A stretch of 64,000 nt of DNA, from NCBI GenBank assembly GCA_036365145.1, contig JAEOAD010000031.1:11690001-11754000 (forward strand), read 5' to 3'. The notes beneath the pieces were generated by a model. That model had not been told where the DNA came from, made no database searches, and saw only the letters and a list, made by a program, of their open reading frames with translations. This stretch comes from Orientallactaga sibirica (Eukaryota; Chordata; Mammalia; Rodentia; Dipodidae). The position numbers and the translations under genes were made by a program. Positions 43,791 to 54,545 of the stretch are shown in pieces (within the stretch, counting starts at the first letter, position 1; every line of letters starts with the position of its first letter).

Positions 43791-43879
43791 AATGAATAAT
43801 AAAGTTACCATACAATATTTGTATTTCCAGTCTAAAGTTTAAAATCATGTAAACTAAATTACATGTGGTTTATGATAAT

Positions 43880-44150
43880 GTGTGCCTTGTAAGCATAAAG
43901 CCCTGAGCCCAGTCCGCAGTACTTAAGAAAATTCTGTGCATGGTGGCATGTGCTTGTAATCACAGAGATGGGAAAGCTGATCCCTGGAGCTCGGTGGCCA
44001 GCCAGTCTAGCTTAGTTGGTAAGCTGCAGGCCAATGAAAGAAGCTTTCTCAAGCAAAGGTGGATTGTGGACTTAAGGAATGACACCCAAGGCTGTTCTCT
44101 GGCCTCTGCATGCATACAGGCACACATGCACATCACACACAGTAAAATAA
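43880..44150 (+). repeat. B4/RSINE1-type composite SINE
   Basis: 'gccttgtaagcataaagccc', 'gcatggtggcatgtgcttgt', 'ggccagccagtctagcttag' and 'ctctggcctctgcatgcata'. Same family as the preceding element. Confidence 0.7.
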
Positions 44151-44172
44151 TATAAAATATTAAAAATCCAAG

Positions 44173-44313
44173 CCAGGAGTGGTGGGCACGCCTTTAATCC
44201 CAGCACTTGGGAGGCAGAGGTAGGAGGATCGCTGTGAGTTCAAGGCCACCCTGAGACTACATAGTTAATTCCAGGTCAGCCTAGACCAGAGTGAAACCCT
44301 ACCTCGAAAAACC

Positions 44314-44340
<27 letters not shown>
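44173..44340 (+). repeat. B1 SINE with TSD
   Basis: 'gccaggagtggtgggcacgc' to 'accctacctcgaaaaaccaa' and an A tail. Target duplication aaaaatccaa. Confidence 0.95.
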
Positions 44341-44345
<5 letters not shown>

Positions 44346-44387
44346 AATGAGCAGTGTTTTCTGAGAGTATTTTGTTTGGGGCTGCAT

Positions 44388-44593
44388 TTTTTATTTATTT
44401 ACGTATTTATTTGCAAGCAGAAAAAGAGAGAGAGAGAGAGAGAATGGGTGCACCAGGGCTTGCCACTGCAAATGAACTCCAGGTACACATGTGCCACTTG
44501 AACATCTGGCTTGCGTGGGTTCTGGGCAATCGAACCTAGGTTGTTAGGGTTTGCAGGCAAGGGCCTTAACCACTTAACAATCTCCCCATCCTA
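44388..44593 (-). repeat. tSINE, antisense
   Basis: 'tttatttacgtatttatttg', GA block, 'gcttgccactgcaaatgaac' and 'cttaaccacttaacaatctc'. A target duplication ggggctgcatttttt at about 44379 and 44772 encloses both this SINE and the following B1. Confidence 0.9.
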
Positions 44594-44617
44594 AACATAT
44601 TTCTTATTTTTTAAGCC

Positions 44618-44771
44618 TTTTGTTTTTGTTTTTTCAAGGTAGGATCTTACTCTATCCCAAGCTGACCTGGAATTCACTATGTAGTCTCAGGGTGGCCTCA
44701 AACTCACAGCAATCCTCCTACTTCTGCCTCCCAAGTGCTGGGACTAAAGTTGTGCTCCACCATGCCTGGTG
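44618..44771 (-). repeat. B1 SINE, antisense
   Basis: 'caaggtaggatcttactcta', 'tcccaagtgctgggactaaa' and 'gtgctccaccatgcctggt'. Confidence 0.93.
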
Positions 44772-45088
44772 GGGCTGCATTTTTTTTAGAGGCTATACCA
44801 GCTGAGACTCAAATTGATGGGTCTTTGTAGCTTAAAGCCTGTCAGGCTCATGCCCCAGACAACAGGCTGTTGAACCACCTGGATTTTTTTTCACCTGATT
44901 TATTTTTTCCTGCATGCTAGAATTAATGCCAGGGTCGATGAAATTAAAATTTCAATTGGAATCATGGCTCTGTTCCCAAGCAGGACACCTTGCCACACTT
45001 AAGGCCTGTATGTAATTCTGCCACGACTTATGAACAAGCCAGCCTAATAAACCAGAAGTGTTTGCTTGTTTGTTTGATTTATCATATA
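44772..45088. other. No recognisable feature
   Basis: Unique DNA ending in a short AT run (45083-45100). Confidence 0.4.
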
Positions 45089-45109
45089 TATATATATATG
45101 CATGATGTC

Positions 45110-45410
45110 TGTGTGGATGTATAATGTATGTATGTGTGTGTGTGTATGCACACCACACACATGCCATGGCTCAAATGTGGAGGTCTAAGGACAACCTTGG
45201 GTGTTTTTCATCTCTTTCCACTTTGCTTGAGACTGGGTCTCCCTTGGGGTCTCTGGATTCTCTTGCTCTGGTTCCCATTGCTGTAGGCATATGTGGTCCA
45301 TAGGTGCATGCATTACTTTGCATCTAGCTTTATGTGGGTGATGGGGAATCAAACTCAGGCCAGCAGGTTTGCAAGCAAGCATCTTTCACCACTGAGACTT
45401 CTTCCTAGCT
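45110..45410 (-). repeat. B3-type SINE, antisense
   Basis: TG-rich start, 'aaggacaaccttgggtgttt', 'gcttgagactgggtctccct', 'tttatgtgggtgatggggaa' and 'gcaagcatctttcaccactg'. Confidence 0.75.
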
Positions 45411-45810
45411 CGGTTTGTTTGTTTCTTTAGGGGGGTTAGATCAAGGGTCTTGTGGTGCTAAGCCACATCCTCTGTCCCCAGTCAGTCTTGGTGGGGTTAT
45501 TGCAAATGTTCTATATTGTTAAAAAGAATTTTTTTTCTCAGAAATACAATAAGACACTAAATAAACTATACAATGCTATACCAAAGTACTATTCAACTGA
45601 TATTAGTTCCCATGCTAGTTATCTGCCTTTCCACAGCAAATTACCTCCCCAGACTTGGTAACAGTTATAGGACATGTGCACCCAGATATACCTGTGTACA
45701 CATGTGCACATGTGTGCACAAAGCAAGTCACTATATCCATGGGGAGAGCACTGTGCAGCAGCATGAGTACCAGGAGGCAGAGCTTTCTGGAAGCCACACT
45801 TTTCCTTCTT
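45411..45810. other. No recognisable feature
   Basis: Overlapping small frames on both strands (45573-45851, 45619-45864) are shadows of each other over a CA/TG-rich segment. Confidence 0.4.
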
Positions 45811-45814
45811 TTTT

Positions 45815-45990
45815 GTTTTTCTTTTCTTTCTTTTTTTCTTTTTCTTTTTAAGGGAGGGTCTCACTCTAGTCCAAGCTGACCTACAACTCCCTCTGTATGT
45901 AGTCCCAGGTTGGCCTCAAACTCACAGCAATTCTCCTACCTCTACCTTCCAAGTGCTGGGATTAAAGGCATGTGCCGCCACACGCAGCCA
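45815..45990 (-). repeat. B1 SINE, antisense
   Basis: A TTTC-rich stretch (reversed A tail), 'ggagggtctcactctagtcc', 'ttccaagtgctgggattaaa' and 'ggcatgtgccgccacacgca'. Target duplication ccacactttt, diverged. Confidence 0.93.
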
Positions 45991-46438
45991 CATTTTTAAA
46001 CTATCTGTTACAATTCCTTTTCCTTCCTGTTTTGTGTCATCTCATCAAAAGGACATTCCCACGTGCTGCCCTTTATTCAACTTTTTTTTTTATCAGTGGT
46101 TTGTCATATATAAACATCATGATTTTCCACTGAGATATTTCTATAGCAAAGGATGAGTATTCCCAAATATGTATAGCTCCGCAGTTTCATTCCTTTGAGA
46201 ATTTCTGAGACACTCAGAGCCATACCACAAAAATCCTGCTAGGGTCGCCCTGCTCCTCAATGCAGCTCATGAGGGACCCAGAAGCTAAGGCTCAAGATTA
46301 ACCCTGTGCCAACTCCTCCGTGGCCCAACAGACCCTCACTTAGCATGTCTTTGGACCTGAAGGTAGTTCTTACTCTCAGCAGACACAGAAAAAGCCACAA
46401 TGACGAAATGGCTCACAGTCCCTGTCTCCTTTTAATTC
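45991..46438. other. No recognisable feature
   Basis: Unique DNA. Confidence 0.4.
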
Positions 46439-46439
46439 T

Positions 46440-46486
46440 TTTTTAAAAATTGTTTTTATTTTGTTTATTTGAGAGAAAGAGGCATG
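46440..46486 (-). repeat. tSINE tail fragment, antisense
   Basis: 'ttttattttgtttatttgag' plus 'agaaagaggcatgcc' is the reversed end of a tSINE with the rest missing. Confidence 0.5.
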
Positions 46487-46689
46487 CCATTCACCTAAGC
46501 CCACCTCACCTCACGGTATTCTCTCCCTTACCTTGCTCTCCTATGCTGTTATCCTCACAACTCCTGGGGGACAATGCAAGAAGTGTCACTGGCCATGTGT
46601 CCTTGTCCCTCTAGCACTGTGTACCTCTCTGCTTTTGTCCCTGAATCTATGGCACTCTTCATCTGACTATTTCTTCTTCACCCTTAAAT

Positions 46690-46893
46690 ATTTTTTTATT
46701 TATTTATTTATTTATTTGACAGAGAAAGAGGGAGAGAGAATGGGTGTGCCAGGACCTCAAACCACTGCAAACAAACTCCAGATGCATGTGCCCCTGATTA
46801 GCATCTGCCTATTGTGGGTCCTGGGGAAATCGAACCTGGGTCCTTTGGCTTTGCAGGCAAACGCCTTAACCACTAAGCCATCCCTACAGCCCA
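46690..46893 (-). repeat. tSINE, antisense
   Basis: (TTTA)n, 'cctcaaaccactgcaaacaa', 'aaatcgaacctgggtccttt' and 'ccactaagccatccctacag'. B box intact (reversed GGTTCGATTTC). Confidence 0.93.
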
Positions 46894-47029
46894 TTCTCCC
46901 CCTTTAGAGCTCAGCTAGCTGCTGGCTCCATGAAGTTGGACATTAGTTCCCAAGCCCCAAAGTGACCCCTGGGAGGCCAAATATTGGCACTGCCATAGGA
47001 CTTACTATATTATATCCAAAATGTATTAT

Positions 47030-47260
47030 AGGTTAAGTACCCACAATCTGAAAATCTGACATGTTTCAAACTTAGTTTCTGGGATACTGATATAGTGTTC
47101 AAAAGAGTTTTGTAATCTACACTGCTTGGGTTTTGCATTTTCTGATTAAGATGCTCAACCAGTAAAGCCAATGCAATTAAAAAAAAAAACTTCTAAAATT
47201 TGAAAAACTTCTGGTCCCACTCATTAAAATTTAGGGATTGTCAGGCTGTATTTTCAAGAT
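47030..47260. mobile_element. Tigger-like DNA transposon relic
   Basis: 'aggttaagtacccacaatct', 'gaaaatctgacatgtttcaa', 'gattaagatgctcaaccag' and 'aaaacttctggtcccactca' match the same class as 7091-7475. Confidence 0.5.
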
Positions 47261-47334
47261 TATCTCTACCACAGGGGCTTTCCCCAAGATGGCTCAGAGC
47301 CCATGTTATTGGCTAATGGTCACTGGGCATAATC

Positions 47335-47460
47335 TCATATCTATCACCCCATATACCTAGGTATTATTTTTATCCCCACTTGCAAATAATAAACCCAAGG
47401 CTGGGGAAGATTAGGTAGCTTGCACAAACTCATGAGGTTAGAAAGTAGCCAAAAGAAGTT
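47335..47460 (-). repeat. MIR-like ancient SINE
   Basis: 'ggtattatttttatccccac', 'aataaacccaaggctgggga' and 'ttaggtagcttgcacaaact' follow the reversed MIR core well. Confidence 0.7.
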
Positions 47461-47464
47461 TAGA

Positions 47465-47611
47465 GCCGGGCGTGGTGGCGCACGCCTTTAATCCTAGCAC
47501 TTGGCAGGCAAAGGTAGGAGGATCACCATGAGTTCAAGGCCAGTCTGAGACTACGTAGTGAATTCCAGGTCAGCCAGGACTAAAGTGAAACCCTACCTCC
47601 AAAAACAAAAG
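47465..47611 (+). repeat. B1 SINE with TSD
   Basis: 'gccgggcgtggtggcgcacg' to 'gaaaccctacctccaaaaac'. Target duplication agtttaga (about 47456 and 47679). Confidence 0.94.
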
Positions 47612-47685
47612 GAGGAGAAGAAGGATGAGAAGGAGGAGGAGGAGGCAGAGTAGGAGTAGGAGAAGGAGAAGAAGAAGTAGTTTAG
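47609..47685. repeat. (GGA/GAA)n purine tract
   Basis: All-purine run grown from the B1 tail. It encodes an arginine-rich chance frame (47625-47810) that is not a gene. Confidence 0.9.
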
Positions 47686-47689
47686 ACTC

Positions 47690-48400
47690 AACCTGTCAGA
47701 CCCCTAAGTCCATTCACTGGTTCATTTTCCCTCCTAGGCCCCTGGCCTTCATCCTCTGCCTTCCACAGAGTCCTCAGCACAAGGCTGGTGCTCAACCAGC
47801 ATTTATCTAATACAACTAAGCAGTTGTTTATAGATAAGGAAATTACATTGCTATGGCCTTCATCAAAGCCCTGGGAAATGAGCAGCTCTTTTTGATATGC
47901 CCTGGTTTTAAATCTCTTTATCTTGTTTTTACTCAGCAACAGGATAACCATCTTTCTCATCAGTGCATACACACGCTATACAAACTGCAGATAAAACAGC
48001 TGTATGCTTGGAAATGTAATTTGTGGTTGAAATGGAACCATCCTGTGTTTTTGTGTGTCCAGATTCATCTCTGAGATGCCCATCAATAGGGCCGACATGC
48101 TTTATTAAACATTAGGGAGAAAGTGTAAACCCACTTGCAGGGTGCTCAGTGATTTACAAGGTGGCTCTCAACTGTTGCTGAGTCAAGGCTGCTCATGGAC
48201 TTGTCACCGTGTGCCCTTAAATACCACTCCCTTGCTCTTTGGGGAAGGAGGATGATGTATACTTCTAATTATAATCGACCATGCTCTTCCACGCTGTTTG
48301 GTTCCCTGCAGGTAATACTCGTTGCCAATATCTCTTTAACTGTAGCAGTATCAGAAAAAATCCCCATGTCCAATCAACTAGAAATTCTTTGGCTCTCGCC

Positions 48401-48403
<3 letters not shown>
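47690..48403. other. SINE-free unique DNA
   Basis: No repeat recognised. Segments such as 'atctctttatcttgttttta' near 47910 and 'gaaatgtaatttgtggttga' near 48010 are of mixed composition, and function cannot be judged here. Confidence 0.4.

Positions 48404-48450
<47 letters not shown>
48404..48450. repeat. Poly-T run of 47
   Basis: 47 consecutive T residues. No SINE or recognisable retrocopy lies on its right side, so the parent insertion, if any, is unidentified. Confidence 0.9.
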
Positions 48451-48452
<2 letters not shown>

Positions 48453-49084
48453 ACTTGAGGTCATCTTATATATGAGAGAGGAGCAGGGCTGGGAGAAAAT
48501 TGGTATTAAAAATAGAGTCAAGTTCCAGACGCTCACTCTCTCAAGCTCATGGAAGATTCTTGTCTTTTATTATTAATGTTTAGTGCTGATACCATCCCCC
48601 TACCAGGAGGGTTTACCAAGAATTTTCACAGGTCCGCAGCTGGACCTCAGCAGTGGCTGGGTTTGGCATCTGCTAATAGGTTTTGTTTTCTTCCCACCTG
48701 TCCTATGCAGGCCCCACAGCAGAAAGAGTCCAGGTAAAGGGGGGACCCTGCACCCCCACAGGCCTGTCTGAAATGCTGATCATCCCTCCTGCTACCTAAG
48801 GATGTCTAAGGCTGTCTCCACCTGGAAGAATATCAGTCCCACAGGTCACTGTTTAGGAACTGAGGTTACCAATCATTGAACTTATTAAATGAAATACTGA
48901 AAATATGCTGCCTATAAGAGAACTCGATTCAGAAAATCCAACTTGTGCAGATAATGTCTCTGCTTGTGAACCTAACGCAAAAAAGTCTCTCTAATAACTG
49001 CACACTAGATAAGTTACATATATTTCAGGCAAGTGAAAGCATTTTAGAAAGTCTTGAATCTGAGAGCATCGAGGAGGAAGAAAA
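48451..49084. other. No recognisable feature
   Basis: Unique DNA. Frames 48549-48737 and 48583-48771 overlap and lack domains. Confidence 0.4.
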
Positions 49085-49510
49085 TGTTGCTTGTATATTT
49101 CCCATGCTAAGCACTGGGCGAGGTTCTGAATTCATAATGTTTCATTTCATTGCTACCAGCATCTTTTGGGTAGATATAAAAATCAACAGTCTTGGGGATA
49201 GATAGATGGCTTAGTGGTTAAGGTGCTTGCTTGTGAAGCCAAAGGACCCAAGTTTGATTCCCCAGGTCCCACATAAGCCAGATGCACAAGGGGCACATGC
49301 ATCTGGAGTTCATTTGCAGTGGCTATAGGCCCTGGCATGCCCATTTTCTCTCTGTCTGTCTATTTTCTCTCTATCTCTGTCTCTCTCTGCTTTCAAATAA
49401 ATAAATAAATAATAAAGTCTTAAAAATCAACAGTCTTGCAATTGAGAAGACTGGGGCCCAAGGAAATCAACCATCTCTCCCAGGGTCACTTTCAGGAAAG
49501 AAAACTTGAA
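49085..49510 (-). repeat. MIR-like relic split by a tSINE
   Basis: 'ttcccatgctaagcactggg' on the left and 'aagactggggcccaaggaaa', 'ctctcccagggtcactttc' on the right of a SINE follow a reversed MIR. Confidence 0.55.
49195..49420 (+). repeat. tSINE with 18-bp TSD
   Basis: Complete element with (AAAT)n tail. Exact 18-bp target duplication taaaaatcaacagtcttg at 49177-49194 and 49421-49438. One of the youngest SINEs in the window. Confidence 0.96.
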
Positions 49511-49820
49511 CCTTGGTCAAGTGATCTCCAAAGTATTGCTTTCCCCCTTGACTCATTGGGAGGGAACAAGAATCAGGTGTTGGCCGAGGTCAAGAAAAGG
49601 TGGACTGCCTGCACATAGAACCAGGACAAAAGCCAGGTGTATGCAGAAGTTCTCGACCTAACGGAAGCTTAATACTGACATATCCTCCTGCCCTGAGAGC
49701 AATCAGAATACCTTCACAGCACCCTCGTTGGATCTTGACAGCTCAGTATCTGGTGACAGTTTCCTACATGTGTCTGTCTAGATTCAGTGCCTAGATTAAA
49801 GACTATGCCTAAGAGCGGGG
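49511..49820. other. No recognisable feature
   Basis: Unique DNA. Confidence 0.4.
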
Positions 49821-49821
49821 A

Positions 49822-49875
49822 AAACAAAAACAAACAAACAAACAAACAAACAAACAAACAAACAAAAAAAAAAAA
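49822..49875. repeat. (CAAA)n microsatellite
   Basis: About ten CAAA units and an A run. It makes a phenylalanine/leucine/valine/cysteine-repeat frame on the minus strand that is not a gene. Confidence 0.97.
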
Positions 49876-50439
49876 CAGGGAAGGACCAAATGGCCAATAG
49901 ATGGACCAGGTATTTGAGAAGTGCAAGGAATAAAGACAAGTGTTCCAGTGAAGACCAGAAAAAGCCCATGGTGGATGGTGTTCAGGGCCAAGGCCCCATC
50001 TGTTTGGAAACTGGACGACAGGAGAGAAAATGGGGAAGAAGCCTAGTCTTAGAATTAAGAGGAACCTATTCAAGCCTAGCCTACTGCAGAATTACTAGGT
50101 GTAAATCCATGTGTATCTGTCTGCCCAGATGTGATATGAGGCTGCCCGTTAGGGATGATCTTTGTTGACTTAGTTTTCCAAGCTGAACGACTATAAGTTA
50201 TGAAGAGGCAAAGTCATTGACCCTGTCAAAGCCTGGGACAAAGCCTGAATGTTATGATATTTTACGACAATTTTACAAGACTACCAGTTCCTTCCACATT
50301 CCGTCAGCATATCACTTGTTCATTTACTAAAGACTTATTTGGGTTCCCGCTATGACTCTGATACTTTTAAGAGTTGGTGCCACTATCGTGTACAATGTGC
50401 CATATTTTGCTGTGGGAAGACAAAGACAAAGGCCAGATG

Positions 50440-50553
50440 CCCGTGACAATATCAATCCACAAACCCACAGATATGTGAGGAAGAAGAAACGTACCCTCCA
50501 GATTTTGTCCTTAGGAAATAGTATGGTATTATTTGTGTCTAATTATCCATTCA
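50440..50553 (+). repeat. Perfect inverted repeat, left arm (114 bp)
   Basis: Reverse complement of 51235-51348 with no mismatch over 114 bases (I compared base by base). Outside the arm the match stops at once on both sides. The arm has complex, non-repeat sequence. Start CCCGTGACAATATC, end AATTATCCATTCA. Confidence 0.97.
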
Positions 50554-51234
50554 ATGAGAGGTAAGCTCAGACTCCCCATTAAACTGAGTAGAGATGACAG
50601 AACACTAATGGAAATAGTTGTGATATCAGGTCAAAGAGGATAAGGACCCCAGCAGAGAAGCAGGGAAGAACATTTCAGGACAGGAGAGAAGGAAAAGTAC
50701 TTCTGGTACAAGGAGGGGCCCAGCATTGATTTGCTGAAATTTTCAGGAACACCAGAGCTTTGCCATAAGATGAATGAAGAGAGACGGGGCCAGAAGACAT
50801 GAGCTCCAAGAATAAGTTTCAGGCCTAAGTGACCCTCTTCCATGTGACAGGTGTCCCTTTTGTCCTTCCTGGCTGGTCATTTGCAGTCATGGAGGCAAAG
50901 CTTTCTTTCATCCATCATGATCACATTAAACCTCAAAATTCCATCCTCTATTCTCTGATTTTTCAGTTAAACATGCTCTTCACCAAAGATCACCAGCAAC
51001 CCCTCTACCACGAAGTATTCCAAGACCAGATCCCTCTGTCATGGTGTCACTGCCGACCCCCCATTCATTGAGTATGCAGTTCCATATGATTAACGCTAGG
51101 AGTCTGTCTTCATCAAGAGACAACTTGCATTATCAAACAGCAATAAGATGAGGTAAAGAGCCAATGAACCTTCCAACCATATTTGAAGACTATTAGCAAT
51201 GTGTGTTACCACCCCACAGGAAACTCTTGGTAGC
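50554..51234. other. 681-bp spacer of the inverted repeat
   Basis: No recognisable gene or SINE. The frames 50631-50843 (minus) and 50829-51071 (plus) are short and without domains. No direct target-site duplication flanks the whole structure (gccagatg versus gaaggggg), which argues against a simple transposon with long terminal inverted repeats. Confidence 0.5.
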
Positions 51235-51348
51235 TGAATGGATAATTAGACACAAATAATACCATACTATTTCCTAAGGACAAAATCTGGAGGGTACGTT
51301 TCTTCTTCCTCACATATCTGTGGGTTTGTGGATTGATATTGTCACGGG
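51235..51348 (-). repeat. Perfect inverted repeat, right arm (114 bp)
   Basis: Partner of 50440-50553, identical in reverse complement. Start TGAATGGATAATTAGAC, end GATATTGTCACGGG. A G-rich run follows. Confidence 0.97.
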
Positions 51349-51759
51349 GAAGGGGGGGTCTTCAAGTCTCTCTCTCTTTCTCCCTCCATTGTATGAGGAC
51401 CTTGAGAGTAGAGAAGTCACTTTGTAAAAATCATCTGCTCAGAGGACATCAGACAATGACATTCTGTAAGGCCTCTACCTCTGACAAGCTGGAGGTGGGA
51501 GGACCAGTATCTTCATCTCCATGGGCATCATTTCCTGGCTGAATAAAGGATGGAGAGGACACTTCTTATAAGTCAGCTCTGTGTGTAGGCAGCTTTGTGT
51601 AGTTGTCCCTACCAGGCCCCCATAGTCTACCCATTGTAGCTACAGAATTCTCAAGGCCCATGGAGTTGCATGCTTTGGCTGAAGTTCTTTCTCCTCAGTA
51701 ACCTGAAGTAGCAGGAAGTGAAAGAAAAATGACCCACAAATAAGGCAAGCTGAGCTCAA
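51349..51759. other. No recognisable feature
   Basis: Unique DNA. Confidence 0.4.
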
Positions 51760-51920
51760 ATAATGCCTTTGGCAATTATTAGCTATGCAGCCAAAGAACT
51801 AAGGTTCACCTCTTTTAAGATCTGTTTATCTTCATAATGAGAGTAACAATACCAATTCTAGAAGGTTGCAAATTAAAAATGAGTCTGTGTTACAGCCAGC
51901 CTTTAGTAAATGATAAGTGG
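51760..51920 (+). repeat. MIR-like ancient SINE
   Basis: 'aattattagctatgcagcca', 'cttcataatgagagtaacaa' and 'ttctagaaggttgcaaatta' follow the MIR core in sense orientation. Confidence 0.6.
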
Positions 51921-52667
51921 ATTTAAATTCCTTCTTTGAATTTCCAAATTCTAAGGAAAGTGGTTTATACGAAGACCTTAATCCATTTTTAAACTATTTT
52001 GGGTGTACAAATTATGTTTGGTTTTCTAAAGAGCTAATTTCAGCTTAGACAAAGACACATCCACATGAAATGTATTACACATACATGTGTCATACATCCG
52101 TACACCCATGCACCCTGCACCTGAATGTGATGTTCTCTCTTCCCCTGTGTGTCTCTCTCCTCTCCCCCGCATCCCTGGAAGTAATTGCATGTGTGGATGA
52201 TTATTGGTTCTAGCATTAATTCCCAGTCCCTTTCCACTAAAGAATTAGCATTGTGAAACTGAATTACCATCACTGTGCCTTGTTATTGTAAACACACCCA
52301 CTGGTAAGTTTCCCCAGGGTCCCTTAGTTATCATTCCTTAAACTTAGTGTTAGCTGAATTGGACCAGCAGCCCCAGTTGGCCAGGTTGCTATGAGCAAGA
52401 AAAAGAGCACAGTCCTTTAACATAACTAACAAGCCCCTTTAGGATTTGTTATAGACTTCAAACAAGAGAAGGAATACCATGCACAGCTTTGTGCCTCCAT
52501 GCAGGTAAGAAACATCTGCCACGCCTCAGGGGTAGCACCCAAACCCGGCTCTTCTGTTAACTAGATCATATCGCTAATTGAGTTTCATTGTAATTATTTT
52601 GCAGTTGTCTTTCTCTTGTGCAATACTTGGAGAATCTTTTCACATGCGGTATGTCTAGTGCACTCTT
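51921..52667. other. No recognisable feature
   Basis: SINE-free DNA. No gene-like frame. Confidence 0.4.
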
Positions 52668-52832
52668 AACTGGATGGATGCGTGTACACATGATGGACAG
52701 GCGGGTAAGTGAATGGGTGGGTGGGTCAGTCAGTGTGTGATTGGATGGATGGGTGGATGGGTAGATGGTTAGGTGGGTGGATGGATGAATCGAAGGATAG
52801 GTGGAAGAATGGGTAGATAATACAGTTGCTGT
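52668..52832. repeat. Degenerate (TGGA/GGGT)n array
   Basis: Runs of GGATGGATGG, GGGTGGGTGG and TGGATGGGTGG over 165 bp with many interruptions. An old tetranucleotide minisatellite, G-rich on the plus strand. Confidence 0.9.
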
Positions 52833-53879
52833 TTAGGATCTTGAGTCACAGAATTGTTTTATATAATTATTGACTCTAGCTTAAAGATTGCCAAGTCTCG
52901 GCTGAGACCAGATGCTGTCTTTAGGCAATCAAGAGTGGGTAGTCATATTGACATTCCTATACACATGAACTTCTGTCTCAAGGTCATGTCCATCTATCTC
53001 CTATCTCTGACTCAATACCTCTAGCCCTCCCAATCACCTCCTAGTCCTCATCTCTACCTTATTCTAGAATCTTGAAGCTGAAAATTTCCGTGATATAGAT
53101 ATCTTAAAACACCTGCCAGTAAGCAAGTTATCTAATCAATATGTAAGAGACTTGGGTACTTTGAAAAACCCAACACTGAAACAGAACAGAGTAGGTGCAG
53201 ATTCATAATCCTTGAGGAAAATGTTTACCTGCCTCTCATTTCTCTCTGGCTGTGGTTCCCAGTTCCTTCTCTTCCCCCTTCCCCACCTCATGCTCTTCTC
53301 CTTCATCTTAGGATCCTGTCACTATCCAGGATGTAACAAATAGGCTGATTGTAAATTTCACTGGCCTGGGTGCCTTTCCTCCTCAGGAACTCATCAGCCT
53401 TGACTTAGTTCATCCTTTGGGTCAGCACTTCAAGGTGGAAGGTACTGCTTCCAGTTCTGCACCTCTGATTTGTCTTTTCCTGATGCCCTCTGGTTCAGAG
53501 CAGCCATCCCACAGCTAAGAAAGGGACCTCCAGCATTAGCAATCAATTGCTGATATCATTAGCACAAGCCACTAGCCAGCACTGGAGTGCTTTTCAGAAA
53601 ATATCTTCAGCTGTGTCTGCCAAGGGGCACTGGGGGAAACTGGTAGTCCCCTGGTGTCCTTGGTGTCTCAGCAGCTATGGGCCCTGTCAGACAAATTGCT
53701 GGAACCTGAGGGTGTGCCCAGCTCTCACAGAATTTCCCTGTACTCCCTGATACCTTCTGGCTGCCTTGCCCTTAAGAGGGAGGGGCCTGACCCTAGAAAT
53801 AGAATGGTCATTTTTAGTTCTTGCTCTTGTGTTTACTGCTGTTGATTTACAGGAATGGGGGGCAGGCATGATAACTTTG
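52833..53879. other. SINE-free unique DNA
   Basis: Overlapping small frames on both strands (53547-53750, 53654-53845, 53687-53869), none recognised. Confidence 0.4.
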
Positions 53880-54196
53880 CAATGGTTTTAATGTTTGCTC
53901 CTCAATCCACCCATTCTTATGTTAGATCCTAATTCCCAGGCTTATTATGAGGAGGTGGGGACTTTGGTAGCAGATTCCTCATGAATGTGGTCGACTTAAG
54001 GGTGATGGCTTGCCCCTTTCACCCTCTGAAGACACAGCAAGAAGATATACTATGGACCAACCAATGAGCCCTTAGTAGACCCCCATATCTGAACATCCTT
54101 GGACTTGGACTTCCTGCCATTCCAAACTGCGAGAAGTAAAAGTCCGGGTTATGAGTATCCCATATTTTGTTATAGCAGCCTGAGTGAGCTAAGTCA
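53880..54196 (+). mobile_element. MLT1/MST-type MaLR LTR
   Basis: 'ttatgttagatcctaattcc', 'attatgaggaggtggggact', 'ctgaagacacagcaagaaga' and 'tattttgttatagcagcctg' lie in the exact order of an old MaLR LTR. The terminal 'agtgagctaagtc' is preserved. Confidence 0.8.
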
Positions 54197-54463
54197 ATGT
54201 TCAAGTTCATCTCCCTATCTAACTCTCCTAGTCATTTCCTCCAATGCAGGAGGGTTTTTTTTTTTTTCCTCCACACGTTTATACTTTCAGCTCATCTGTT
54301 TGTCTTTGACAAATGCTCTCTTTCTCTGGCTGCCTTTCAGTTGTCCTCCTAGGACACTTTCACCCCACAGGGAGACCAGCCAGCTGCAGGCAAGTTTCCT
54401 GAGTCCCATTTCCTATTGAGGTGGTGAAAGAGTAGAGTCCTGTGAGCTTTTTCACTCAGTTCA

Positions 54464-54545
54464 GTGGCACAATGGTTAAAACCATGGTCTCACGTAGTCA
54501 GACCACCTGAGGGAGAAGTCGGTCACTTTTCCCATCTCTTTAACA
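54464..54545 (+). repeat. MIR 5' part
   Basis: 'ggcacaatggttaaaaccat' and 'ggtctcacgtagtcagacca' match the tRNA-like start of MIR. Confidence 0.5.

Noticed and set aside
49714..50073. 119-codon minus frame with a repeated leucine/cysteine segment
   Set aside because: The repeat is the translated (CAAA)n microsatellite. There is no other coding signal.
50440..51348. DNA transposon with long terminal inverted repeats
   Set aside because: No target-site duplication flanks the arms and the spacer has no transposase-like frame. Not excluded, but not the preferred reading.
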